Source: Thiocapsa imhoffii
GTDB taxonomy: Bacteria; Pseudomonadota; Gammaproteobacteria; Chromatiales; Chromatiaceae
Assembly (NCBI RefSeq): GCF_016583985.1
Contig: NZ_NRSD01000016.1
Coordinates: 1 to 64,000 of the forward strand
Direction: 5' to 3'
DNA: 64,000 nucleotides
The position numbers were made by a program, and so were the translations under genes. How positions within the stretch are numbered: position 1 is the stretch's first letter; every line of letters begins with the position of its first letter. The notes beneath the pieces were generated by a model that was given only the letters and a program-made list of their open reading frames with translations, was not told the origin of the DNA and did no database searches. This document shows, piece by piece, positions 1 to 7,795 of the stretch.

Positions 1-228
1 CTGGTTTTCTTGCCATCTTATTCACCAAACTTAAATTTGATTGAACGGCTTTGGCGACACGTCAAGAAACAAGTTTTATATTCTCGATACTACGAAACCT
101 TTCCCAAATTCAAAGCTGCGATCATGGGGTGTATTAATAGCACTAGCACCAGCAATCGAAAATCTCTCGAAACTCTTTTGACATTGAAGTTTCTGGTGAT
201 AGGAAAAACGCAAATAGTAAATACATAG
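1..228 (+). CDS. IS630-family transposase, C-terminal fragment (cut by window edge)
   Basis: The reading frame is open from the left edge to the stop at 228, so only the last 75 or so codons are visible. The peptide contains PSYSPNLNLIERLW, the hallmark of the IS630/Tc1-mariner DDE transposase C-terminus; the glutamate in LIERLW is the usual third catalytic acid. The downstream tail (WRHVKKQVLYSRYYE) also fits this family. The DNA is clearly more AT-rich than the arx genes beside it, as expected for an insertion element. Whether the full transposase is intact cannot be judged, and no terminal inverted repeat could be assigned. The element ends about 330 bp from the 3' end of the arx operon. 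Confidence 0.85.
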   Translation: MVFLPSYSPNLNLIERLWRHVKKQVLYSRYYETFPKFKAAIMGCINSTSTSNRKSLETLLTLKFLVIGKTQIVNT

Positions 229-557
229 AGTATAGTTTACATGAGAAGCTGTTCTCACGTCAGCCGTGTTCTCTGTGGCAAGCAGAGGCGGCCCCGTGTC
301 CATGACACGGGCCCTGGGTGGCGATGCGGTGTCGAGGAGGTGTCTTGCCGATGTTTCCGATCGAATTGCTAGGGTACGCTGATCAATCGTTTCCGATCTC
401 TTGCGGAATGGAGCAACCCATTGTCTGGAAACTGACAGCGTGAAGCATCGGATGGAGAACCCGTTGACGTGTCAGTCGCCGCGCATGCACGCGATGTTGC
501 GACCAAAACCCAGACACCATGATGCGCCGCCGGGATGGGCATGCAGAGTCCCTGAGC
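229..557. other. Intergenic region between transposase and arxD
   Basis: No supported gene was found. The left part is AT-rich and probably still belongs to the insertion element. A GC-rich hairpin sits near 293-311. Short open frames here overlap each other on both strands and show no recognisable protein. Confidence 0.5.
293..311 (-). terminator. Hairpin downstream of arxD
   Basis: CCCGTGTC (293-300), the loop CAT and GACACGGG (304-311) form a perfect 8-bp stem. It lies about 245 nt beyond the arxD stop in the direction of transcription. No clear T-run follows, so it is only a possible transcription end or mRNA-stabilising structure. Confidence 0.3.
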
Positions 558-1424
558 TCAACCGGACGACACCATCCGATGCGAGGGCGCGGTTGGTGGG
601 ACCATGGTGGAAAGCCCCATGATGCGGTCGCGCTCCTCGACTGGGATGACGACATGGTCGCAGGGGAGTCCGTCGGCCGCCAGACGTGACCGGATGATCG
701 CCAGATCCGCCTCGGTGATGGGTTTACCGGCGAACTGGGTGCGCAGACGTGCGATCTCTGGATCGATCACCGGTGCGGGCGGTGCTTCGATCGGATTCGA
801 CGCGACCTCAGTCCGCACGGCGCGCTTCAGGATCCGCGCAAGATGCCGATAGGGGTTGTCGGCAAGCTTGAAGCGACGCCCCGCCTCGTCGAGATCGGCA
901 TGGAAGGGGCCGACCCAGTGGGCGACGAAGGTGGTGAGAAATGCTCCGGCCGCGAGCGGTGGTGGTGCCGCCTCGGTGAGACACGCTTGCGACTCGGCGG
1001 CGAGCAGACGAGCAATGAATTCCAATTGAATCGAAAGATGGTCCGGCAACTCCTGCACGGTTGCATTCCGCTCCAGACCGCACCGTCGATAGCAGGTCTC
1101 CATTGCCGTGACGCTGCTACCCGCGACCGTGCCATCGAGATAAGTGCCCGTGTTCAGACTCGGGTGTCGGTCGCCCGGGACCAGAAAGAGCCGTGAATAG
1201 ATGACCAGCAGACGATCCCGGTTGGGGATCTCGGCGATTGCCGCGCGGTAGTCCAACAGGGGTTCGTCGATATCGTACCCACAGTCCAAGGCAAGCTCGG
1301 CGAGATCATCTGGTAAGGCCTCGCGGAGGAGCGCCAGGCTTTCCGGAGCCTGCGGAGTCGCGAAGGCGCGCGCCAGACATAGAAAAAACTCGGATTTGCT
1401 CACGAGCGTCGCGGCGGTCGTCAT
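558..1424 (-). CDS. arxD: ArxD, TorD-family chaperone for the arsenite oxidase
   Basis: This is a 288-aa cytoplasmic all-helical protein of the TorD/DmsD family, which binds the Tat signal of molybdopterin oxidoreductases and assists cofactor loading. The N-terminal part (SEFFLCLARAFATPQAPESL) and the central region with FLVPGDRHPSLNTG and HLSIQLEFIA resemble that family. The ATG at 1424 was chosen because GAGG lies about 9 nt upstream; a longer open frame reaching 1751 would overlap arxC and shows no homology. It is the last gene of the arx operon, separated from arxC by a 197-nt gap that is unusually wide for this otherwise tight operon. Its client is inferred to be ArxA because of position. 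Confidence 0.8.
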   Translation of the reverse strand: MTTAATLVSKSEFFLCLARAFATPQAPESLALLREALPDDLAELALDCGYDIDEPLLDYRAAIAEIPNRDRLLVIYSRLFLVPGDRHPSLNTGTYLDGTVAGSSVTAMETCYRRCGLERNATVQELPDHLSIQLEFIARLLAAESQACLTEAAPPPLAAGAFLTTFVAHWVGPFHADLDEAGRRFKLADNPYRHLARILKRAVRTEVASNPIEAPPAPVIDPEIARLRTQFAGKPITEADLAIIRSRLAADGLPCDHVVIPVEERDRIMGLSTMVPPTAPSHRMVSSG

Positions 1425-1621
1425 AGGGTCAACCTCACAAAAACCGTGTTGCATCGGTGGCGCGGAGCGCCTGGAGATGGGCGACACCGCCGGAGCGGTG
1501 TCGCGAACCGCGGCGGGCTGCGGACGTCGTCGCACGGATGAGCAGGGCGTCATCCGACCTTGGCGTCGCGGCGTTCCACGACCTTCGGTCGGCACCGCGC
1601 AATGAGCCCGGCCAACTTGGT

Positions 1622-2776
1622 TCAGCCTTCGCGCCCGAGTCGCAGGGTCATTTCTCCGAAGGCATTGACCGCATTCGACAGAAAGATCGCCACCAGCAGC
1701 AGCAGCCACTCGGTCGGGGATGGCGCATAGTTCAGCAAGGGCGGTGCCCAAGCGCCCTTGAACAGCGGGACCAGTTGGCCGCCGATGATGTACTCATAGC
1801 GGGCGATCAGGAGCGCGTTCATCACCAAGAGCGCTGCCAGAATCTGCGCCCAGGGCCGGATGCGGGTGCGCGGATTGACCAGCAGCACCAGTGGCAGCAA
1901 CAGACCGATGAAAATCTCCGCGAAAAAGAGCCGCGAGGTAGCCAGTGTCTGCCAGACTTGCAGCCCCTCCGCGTTGCCATAGAGTCCGCTGCTCATGCGG
2001 GCAAGGACGAATAACAGATGGATGAAGATCGCTAGGGCCAGCAGATTGGTCAAACGGTCGTTGAAGAGCTTTTTGACACTTGCCGGCACCGCCGCTGGGT
2101 TGAAGGCATACGCCAAATAGGTGAAGAAGATGATAAAGGCGAGCCCGCCGAGCAGCGACTCGAAAATGAAGGCGACCGGGATGTCACCGGAGGCCCAGAA
2201 GGGACGGAAGCTCTGGGAGCCATAGACGACACCGGCGATGGCGGTGACGGCAAGTGCCAGCGCCAAGGTGACCATGGCATTGATCCGCAGATCCTGCGTC
2301 TGCCAGTCCGGCTTCATCATTCGCGCCTGCAGAATCACGAGTGAGAGGACATAAAAGCTCACCGCCATCACTTTCCAATACAGCGGCGAGCTGAAGGCGA
2401 AGCTGAAGGGGATCGCCCAAAGTGCGCGCAGCGGATGGCCGAGTTCCATCATCAGTACCGCGACACCGCCGAGCAGACCGGCCAGCGCCAGCCAAAGCGC
2501 GCGCCGAATGATGGGTCGATAATCCTCCCCACCAAAGATCAGGGCCATCGAGGCGACCATCGCCAGTCCCGTGGAGGTCAGCAGGAAGTAGTCGTAGATC
2601 ACGATCGGAAAGCCCCAGAAGAGGCCGAGATTATCGGTATTGAAGGCGGCGTGACCCGCGGTCATGAGGTTGCTGATGGCCAGCCCGCCCGCGAACAGCA
2701 ACCCGATCAGTGCAAGCAGCATGATCCCGAGCTGTTTGCTCGCGATCTCTTTATTGGTCACAGTGACGCTCGTCAT
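1622..2776 (-). CDS. arxC: ArxC, NrfD/PsrC-type membrane anchor and quinone-reactive subunit
   Basis: The 384-aa protein is strongly hydrophobic, with about ten predicted membrane helices from residue 17 to 375 (for example LGIMLLALIGLLFAGGLAIS and WLLLLVAIFLSNAVNAF). This length and pattern fit the NrfD/polysulfide reductase membrane subunit family, which exchanges electrons between a periplasmic Fe-S subunit and the quinone pool without heme. The ATG at 2776 is preceded by AGGGGGA. It starts 13 nt after arxB ends, so the two are probably co-translated. By context it would pass electrons from ArxB to quinone during arsenite oxidation. The family also serves tetrathionate, polysulfide and sulfite enzymes; the assignment to Arx rests on ArxA next door. 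Confidence 0.88.
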   Translation of the reverse strand: MTSVTVTNKEIASKQLGIMLLALIGLLFAGGLAISNLMTAGHAAFNTDNLGLFWGFPIVIYDYFLLTSTGLAMVASMALIFGGEDYRPIIRRALWLALAGLLGGVAVLMMELGHPLRALWAIPFSFAFSSPLYWKVMAVSFYVLSLVILQARMMKPDWQTQDLRINAMVTLALALAVTAIAGVVYGSQSFRPFWASGDIPVAFIFESLLGGLAFIIFFTYLAYAFNPAAVPASVKKLFNDRLTNLLALAIFIHLLFVLARMSSGLYGNAEGLQVWQTLATSRLFFAEIFIGLLLPLVLLVNPRTRIRPWAQILAALLVMNALLIARYEYIIGGQLVPLFKGAWAPPLLNYAPSPTEWLLLLVAIFLSNAVNAFGEMTLRLGREG

Positions 2777-2789
2777 GGTGTTTTCCCCC

Positions 2790-3554
2790 TTAGCTTTGGC
2801 CTGAGTCGTTCATGCTGCGCAACGACGGCACTGAGGCCGTTGCACCGCCCGAGAGGTAATAGACCTGTGGCTTATTGCCGGTCTCATCCTTCAGACGCAC
2901 GCCGCGCTTGTCGGCGATCAGCTTGTTGACCATGCTCTGTGGCTGATCGAGATCGCCAAAGAACCGCGCCTTTGGAGCGCAGACCCGCACGCAGGCTGGG
3001 ACGTATTCCTTCAGCTCCGGGATGTCCTCGTCGAGATCGGCCACCCCCTTTGGCGCCTTGCTGACCTTGTGGTAGCAGAAGGTGCACTTGGAGACCACAC
3101 CGTGGGGCTGGATCCCGATCCCGCGCGAGGGATCGTCCTGCGGACCCTTGTAGGGCGGATCCCATTGGCGGCCCGCCTCGCTCGGGAAGACCCCGCGGAT
3201 ATCCGGCTGCACCACCGCCTTCTCATCGACGTAAAAACGCACGCCATAGGGACAGGCGACCTGACAGTATTTGCAGCCGATGCACTTGTTGTAGTCCATC
3301 AGCACAAAGCCGCCGTCCGGATCCTTGTAGGTCGCCTTGGTGGGGCAGACCGACACGCAGGAGGGGTTCTCGCAATGCATGCAGGGCCGCGGAAACCACA
3401 TCAGCTTCACATTCGGATAGGTGCCCTCGTGATAGAAGAGCACATCTTGCCAGTTCTCGCCGGGCAGGCGGTTGTTCTCCATCGCACAGGCCGTTGTGCA
3501 GGCTTGGCAGCCGGTGCAGGTGTCCAGGTCGATGACCATTCCCCATTTCGCCAT
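2790..3554 (-). CDS. arxB: ArxB, four-cluster Fe-S electron transfer subunit
   Basis: The 254-aa protein belongs to the DmsB/PsrB/TtrB family of ferredoxin-like subunits. Cysteine groups appear in the expected order: CTGCQACTTAC at residues 13-23, CMHCENPSCVSVC, CIGCKYCQVAC, then CTFC with a late CVRVC, enough for four [4Fe-4S] clusters. No export signal is visible, so it should travel through the Tat system attached to ArxA. The ATG at 3554 has GGAGG 7 nt upstream. The gene lies 24 nt after arxA and 13 nt before arxC. Its expected role is to carry electrons from the molybdopterin site to ArxC. In published arx operons this is the B subunit paired with ArxA, as opposed to the more distant ArxB2. 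Confidence 0.9.
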   Translation of the reverse strand: MAKWGMVIDLDTCTGCQACTTACAMENNRLPGENWQDVLFYHEGTYPNVKLMWFPRPCMHCENPSCVSVCPTKATYKDPDGGFVLMDYNKCIGCKYCQVACPYGVRFYVDEKAVVQPDIRGVFPSEAGRQWDPPYKGPQDDPSRGIGIQPHGVVSKCTFCYHKVSKAPKGVADLDEDIPELKEYVPACVRVCAPKARFFGDLDQPQSMVNKLIADKRGVRLKDETGNKPQVYYLSGGATASVPSLRSMNDSGQS

Positions 3555-3578
3555 GATTCGTGCCTCCGGTGAGCGCGA

Positions 3579-6062
3579 TCAAACCGCTTCGATGCTGACC
3601 TTGGTGGTGTAATAGCTGCATTGGCCCGTGATGCGGTCGGACTGATTGACCGTGATCTCCCCGCAATGCCCCGGCAAGCGGTCCTTGGCCCAACGTCCCA
3701 TTGCCCAATGCCCGTGCTCCATCGGGAAGACGATGGTGTCGGGTCGGCAACCCTCGTAATACTTGCAATAGCCCTCGATACTGCCGAGGTCGGAGCTCAG
3801 TCGGACTCTGGAACCATTGGCGATACCACGCGCACGAGCCGTTTGCGGATTGATTTCGATATAGGCGGTCTTGCGCCCACCCAGGACGGGTTGCAGGGTG
3901 GCGATGGCGATCGGGATGTTGGCGCCACGTCCTTCGGCATGCATGGCGACCTTGGGCGTGACCATGTAGAGATCGCCGCCGCCTGGATGGACCGGCTCTT
4001 CCCAATGCGGAAACATCAATGTTCTCGGGTCACGTCCGGTCTTCCGCGCAATCCAGTCGGCATTGGACTCGAGCCACCCGGATCGCAGCTCGAATTTGCC
4101 CGAGTCGGTCTTGAAGAGACTCTCCTTCACCTCCTCCTCGGTCATGAGGATGGCGTAATCCTGGCCGTCCCAGGTGTAGAATTCGCCGTCGACGAAGCGG
4201 TAGATGTAGGGTTTCTTGTACCAGACGCCCTTCTCCTTCCAGCTCTCGAAGTCGTTGACCCCGTTGTCGCCCGGATCCGTCGCGAAGCCCTTTGCCAGAT
4301 GGCGGATGACGTTCTCGGTGTTGTCCAGCGCCTTGTAGTAATCACCCATGGGTCCCTTGATGCGCTTGCCGATCTCGATCAGGGTGTCACCAAAATACTG
4401 GGTGTCGTAGAGTGGTGCGATCGCGGGGACCCGCAATTGTGTCATCGGCCAGCCTTGGAACGGGTAGGTCGGTGCGTCCTGCAAGCGCTCCAGATAGGTA
4501 TGATCGGGCAGGATCAGATCGGCGAACATGGCGGTCTCGCCCGGGAAGGGCGAGGTGTCAATGACGAAGACCTCTTTGAGAGCCTCTTCCCAGACCTGGC
4601 CGTTCGGGGCCGTCCAGATCGGGTTGGTCTGGTAGAACATGACGGTGTCGAGCTTGTAGGGATTGCCGGCAAGTGAGTTGGGGCCGAGTTCCTGGAGCAT
4701 GTTGTTGGCGAGCAGATAGCCGTCCTTGTGCCCTTTCAGGTCGATGCGGGGCTGCGTCTTCCAAGGACCATTCAGCGCATAGTCATCCATGAAATCCTTG
4801 GCATCGACCGGCATTGGCCCATACGACGGGCCCATTTGCGACATGAGCCCTCCCTTGGCATAGAGGGAGCCGACCAGTGCGTTCAGCGCATGGATCGCCA
4901 TGCCATTCAACACGCCATTGGAGTGGGCATGGGCGCCGCGCTCGAACAGCGCGATGCTTGGTCGCGTGGTGCCGAACTCGCGCGCGGTGGCGAGGATGTC
5001 GCGTTCGTAGAGGTCGGTGATCTCGGCGGCCCAGGCTGGGGTGCGGTCCTTCAGCTCGGTGTTCCACCAGTCAACCAGGCCCTTGACCCATTTTTCTTCG
5101 AACAAGGACGGGGAGACCCGCTCGCCAGTCTTGAAGCGATTGACTCCATCGGTGAAGTCGCCGACGAAGGAACGCTCCCAGAGTCCCTCGGTCAGGATGA
5201 CGTGGGCGATTGCCAGCGCCAGCGCCCCGTCGGTGCCGGGCTTGATCATGAGCGCCCGATCCGAGCCGGCGAGGGTGGTGTTGATGTGGATGTCGACCGC
5301 GGTGATCCGGGTCTTCGGCACCTTCACGCCGCGGATATAGCCCCAGACCTGCATATTGTTGTTGTAGGGCCGGAAGGCTTCCAGGAAACCGACGCCGAAC
5401 ATCAGGAGCATGTTGGCGTTGGCGTAGTCGTAGGCGTTATAGCCGCCTACACCGTCCAGTGCCTTCTTAGAGATGATGCTGCCGTCCGAGCACATGGAGG
5501 AGTGCCCGATGGCGACGTTCGGTGAGCCGTAGAGCGAACCGAACGTACCCTGCAGACCGGCGCAGGAGGCACCCCAACCGCGGCCATAGCAGAGTGCAAA
5601 GCGGTGTGACTCGCCTTGGTCGCGCAGGGTATTCAGGCGCTCGGCAACGGTATCCAGGGCTTCTTCCCAGGAGATGGGGACGAAGCCGGGATCCTCGTTG
5701 CGACCCTTATTTGGATTGGTGCGCTTCATTGGGCCTTTGAAGCGATCGGGGTCGTAGAGGATGTAGGTTCCGAGTGGCCCCTTCGGACAGAGTTTGCCGT
5801 TGGAAATGGGGTGATCGGCGGTGCCATAGATGGCATGCACGCGCCCGTTAGTGGTGTAGACATCGATGCCGCAGCGCGCGGGGCACTGATGGCAGATGTT
5901 CTTGGTGATCCTGGTCTCGCCGGGTGTGGTGGCCGCTTGTGCCTCGGCCTCGCGCAATGTGGTCAGGGCCCCTCCGCCGAGTCCGACCGCGCCCAAGGCG
6001 CCGGCCGTGCCGCTGGCCTGCAGGAAGCGGCGGCGCGAGAGTCCTGTGCTCAGGATGTCCAT
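3579..6062 (-). CDS. arxA: ArxA, anaerobic arsenite oxidase catalytic subunit (molybdopterin)
   Basis: The 827-aa protein belongs to the DMSO reductase superfamily and should oxidise arsenite to arsenate in the periplasm. A twin-arginine signal (LSRRRFLQASG, residues 8-18) opens the protein. The [4Fe-4S] cysteines are C57, C60, C64 and C92 (CX2CX3CX27C). C191 in GHSSMCSDGS is the likely molybdenum ligand, as in ArrA. Residues 159-164 read YGRGWG, matching the XGRGWG motif reported to separate ArxA from respiratory arsenate reductase ArrA, which has RGRY/F there. The ATG at 6062 has GGAGGAG 8 nt upstream; an open frame extends 15 codons further without better support. Operon order and the divergent ArxXSR genes agree. 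TtrA and SoeA were considered and fit less well. Confidence 0.93.
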   Translation of the reverse strand: MDILSTGLSRRRFLQASGTAGALGAVGLGGGALTTLREAEAQAATTPGETRITKNICHQCPARCGIDVYTTNGRVHAIYGTADHPISNGKLCPKGPLGTYILYDPDRFKGPMKRTNPNKGRNEDPGFVPISWEEALDTVAERLNTLRDQGESHRFALCYGRGWGASCAGLQGTFGSLYGSPNVAIGHSSMCSDGSIISKKALDGVGGYNAYDYANANMLLMFGVGFLEAFRPYNNNMQVWGYIRGVKVPKTRITAVDIHINTTLAGSDRALMIKPGTDGALALAIAHVILTEGLWERSFVGDFTDGVNRFKTGERVSPSLFEEKWVKGLVDWWNTELKDRTPAWAAEITDLYERDILATAREFGTTRPSIALFERGAHAHSNGVLNGMAIHALNALVGSLYAKGGLMSQMGPSYGPMPVDAKDFMDDYALNGPWKTQPRIDLKGHKDGYLLANNMLQELGPNSLAGNPYKLDTVMFYQTNPIWTAPNGQVWEEALKEVFVIDTSPFPGETAMFADLILPDHTYLERLQDAPTYPFQGWPMTQLRVPAIAPLYDTQYFGDTLIEIGKRIKGPMGDYYKALDNTENVIRHLAKGFATDPGDNGVNDFESWKEKGVWYKKPYIYRFVDGEFYTWDGQDYAILMTEEEVKESLFKTDSGKFELRSGWLESNADWIARKTGRDPRTLMFPHWEEPVHPGGGDLYMVTPKVAMHAEGRGANIPIAIATLQPVLGGRKTAYIEINPQTARARGIANGSRVRLSSDLGSIEGYCKYYEGCRPDTIVFPMEHGHWAMGRWAKDRLPGHCGEITVNQSDRITGQCSYYTTKVSIEAV

Positions 6063-6142
6063 CGGTGGTCTCCTCCGGTGTTGTTGTGGGATGGTGTTCT
6101 TCGGCATCCAGCTTCCTGACTCCAGCCGTTCGCTCTCAGCGC

Positions 6143-7315
6143 TCAGCCTCTCGCCTGGCCGCTCGAGGCCGGAGACTGGTGGCTGAACAGCGTTTGAAAG
6201 GCGCTACGGGCGAAATCTCGATCGCGTCGACACGCCGGGCAGACGGGTTCCGCGGTGCTGTGCTCGGCACCGCACTCTGGGCAGGTCTGCATGGGGTGTC
6301 GGGTGAGGCGTTGTGGTGTCCGCGCGGTCTTCGCTTCGCCTGGGCCATCGCGCGTCAGGGCCTGTTCGGGGCAAAGCCGGACACAGAGATCGCAGGCGAT
6401 GCAGAGGGCGGCATCGAAGCGGAGACCGCGCGTCCGGTCATCGGCATAGGCCATGAGCGCGCCTGAGGGACAGGCGCTGGCGCAGACGCGGTGGTCGGCG
6501 CAGTCCTGGCTTGCTCTCAGGCTCGGAAAGAGCCGCGCGGGTAGGGGGCGCTCGGCTGCCGAGAGGCGTTGCAGGGCGGTGAGCAGGCGTTGACGGCCGA
6601 GGCCCGAGGTTTGAGCCGCCGGGGTGGGGTGGGGCGCCGGCGCCGGCTGGGTTGTCCGCGGCACCTGGCCGGTGACGAGTGCGCGTCGGCTGACCCGAGA
6701 CTCCAGGAGCGGCTCGCCCATCCCCTCGATCATGCGGGCGGCGGGCAGCGGCATCGCGATCAGGCACGGACCCGCGCTCGGGGCAACCCCGCAGTCGTCG
6801 AGCAACCGGCGGACCTCGTCAATGACGGCCACGGCAGGGTGGGGGGCGGAATGCTCGCGTCCCCCGGCGGGACAACGGGCGCAGTAGCCACGGTCGAGCA
6901 CGGCGACGGCACGTCCATCGGCCTCGGCTGTCAGCTCGGTGAGGGTGGCGGCGGAGAGCCCGCCGAGACAGGGGACCCGCATCGCACCGCTCGGCGTGTC
7001 CGCCGCGGGGACGCGCCAGCAATCGATCGCGATGATTGCGCTGGTTGTCGGAGCGATCTCGAATCCGGGCATCGACAGTGCCTCGGTCGGACAAGCTACC
7101 GTGCAACGGCCGCAGTCTACGCAGCCCGAGGCCACCTCGGGTCCTTCCGACGTCGCGACCAGCGCGCCGGTTGGACAGGCATCCGCGCACCGTCGGCACG
7201 TCAGCTCAGGGAACTGCGCGGGAATGCAGGCGTCTGCGTGAATGGCGAGTCGCGTGGTCGGACCGAGTGCTCGCGAAGGCTGGCGGTCGGGACGATGCAC
7301 ATTCATTGTTGTCAT
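6143..7315 (-). CDS. arxB2: ArxB2, polyferredoxin with C-terminal zinc-ribbon-like tail
   Basis: This 390-aa protein is the first gene of the arx operon. N-terminal cysteines form two ferredoxin motifs (CRRCADACP near residue 40, CVDCGRCTVACP near residue 62). A central half of about 180 residues contains isolated cysteines (YCARCPAGG). A second ferredoxin pair follows near residues 275-325 (CADHRVCASACP and CIACDLCVRLCP). The last 45 residues carry CPECGAEH and CPACRRD, a CX2C/CX2C zinc-ribbon pattern. It lacks a signal peptide, so a cytoplasmic role is likely. The ATG at 7315 has AAGG close upstream; the ATG at 7306 is an alternative. Its exact function in known arx operons is not settled, so electron transfer or cofactor maturation is only inferred. 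It ends 80 nt before arxA. Confidence 0.75.
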   Translation of the reverse strand: MTTMNVHRPDRQPSRALGPTTRLAIHADACIPAQFPELTCRRCADACPTGALVATSEGPEVASGCVDCGRCTVACPTEALSMPGFEIAPTTSAIIAIDCWRVPAADTPSGAMRVPCLGGLSAATLTELTAEADGRAVAVLDRGYCARCPAGGREHSAPHPAVAVIDEVRRLLDDCGVAPSAGPCLIAMPLPAARMIEGMGEPLLESRVSRRALVTGQVPRTTQPAPAPHPTPAAQTSGLGRQRLLTALQRLSAAERPLPARLFPSLRASQDCADHRVCASACPSGALMAYADDRTRGLRFDAALCIACDLCVRLCPEQALTRDGPGEAKTARTPQRLTRHPMQTCPECGAEHSTAEPVCPACRRDRDFARSAFQTLFSHQSPASSGQARG

Positions 7316-7377
7316 GACCTTCAGCGGTGCTCGATGTGGTTCAGGGTGGGCGATTCGGATGTTGGCGCGTCTGGGGC

Positions 7378-7393
7378 TGCATTTGACATACCA
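7378..7393 (-). promoter_or_regulatory. Sigma-54 type -24/-12 promoter for the arxB2-A-B-C-D operon
   Basis: On the minus strand the sequence TGGTATGTCAAATGCA places GG and GC exactly 10 nt apart and matches the sigma-54 consensus at TGG, at A and G inside the -24 box, and at TGCA. The predicted transcript would begin about 12 nt downstream, leaving a leader of roughly 50 nt before the arxB2 ATG at 7315. The divergent regulator ArxR is a sigma-54 activator, which gives this element a plausible partner. An AT-rich stretch (about 7407-7440) separates it from the upstream repeats, suitable for DNA bending. Confidence 0.6.
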
Positions 7394-7483
7394 TAGCGCT
7401 TCGGTAAGTTTTATAGATCACTGAAATAAATCGTAAAAATGGTGATGAATCGGAATGGGGCGATCTCGCATGTGTGACCGTTA

Positions 7484-7499
7484 GTTACCTAAAGGTAAC
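7484..7499. promoter_or_regulatory. Inverted repeat, candidate ArxR upstream activating site 1
   Basis: GTTACC-TAAA-GGTAAC is a palindrome with perfect 6-bp arms. Its centre lies about 100 bp upstream of the -24 element at 7391-7392, a usual distance for an enhancer bound by a sigma-54 activator. It shares the GGTAAC half-site with the repeat at 7554-7579. Confidence 0.55.
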
Positions 7500-7553
7500 G
7501 CGGCTCGCCGTGTTTACGCTGAAAAGCTTGACAAAACAGATCGGTTAGATACT

Positions 7554-7579
7554 GGTAACGCCGATCCGCAGGCGTTACC
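7554..7579. promoter_or_regulatory. Inverted repeat, candidate ArxR upstream activating site 2
   Basis: GGTAACGCC (7554-7562) and GGCGTTACC (7571-7579) are perfect 9-bp inverted arms around an 8-nt spacer. A variant arm GTAAACGCC follows at 7584-7592 and a GTTTAC appears at 7512-7517, so the half-site is repeated several times in about 110 bp. A regulator binding here could act on both divergent arx transcripts. Confidence 0.55.
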
Positions 7580-7795
7580 GAAAGTAAACGCCGTGGCGAG
7601 CACGATGGAGGGCTGGGATGGTCACTCGGGCGCCACCGCCAAGTTGGTGTGTACACGAAGACTGCGCCATACTGAATGTGTCGAAATCAGAACGACTGAT
7701 CCGGGATCTGAACCATGTCCGCCGTGTGGGAACATCGCGTCGATCGCTTGGGTCTGTGTCACGCCTGCCGCCGAGGCCGCCCCGAGGACCCGAAG

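Noticed and set aside
3621..4676. Long plus-strand open frame opposite arxA (351 codons)
   Set aside because: It is the antisense shadow of a high-GC gene; the product has no recognisable domain, while arxA in the other direction is fully supported.
3579..6062. Catalytic subunit as tetrathionate reductase TtrA, arsenate reductase ArrA or sulfite dehydrogenase SoeA
   Set aside because: The regulators are shared with Ttr systems, but the YGRGWG motif, operon order with TorD chaperone and ArxB2, and the Tat signal fit ArxA best; SoeA has no Tat signal.
7528..7553. TTGACA followed by GATACT as a sigma-70 promoter for arxX
   Set aside because: The spacer is only 14 nt, too short for a confident promoter; the box may be chance within the repeat region.
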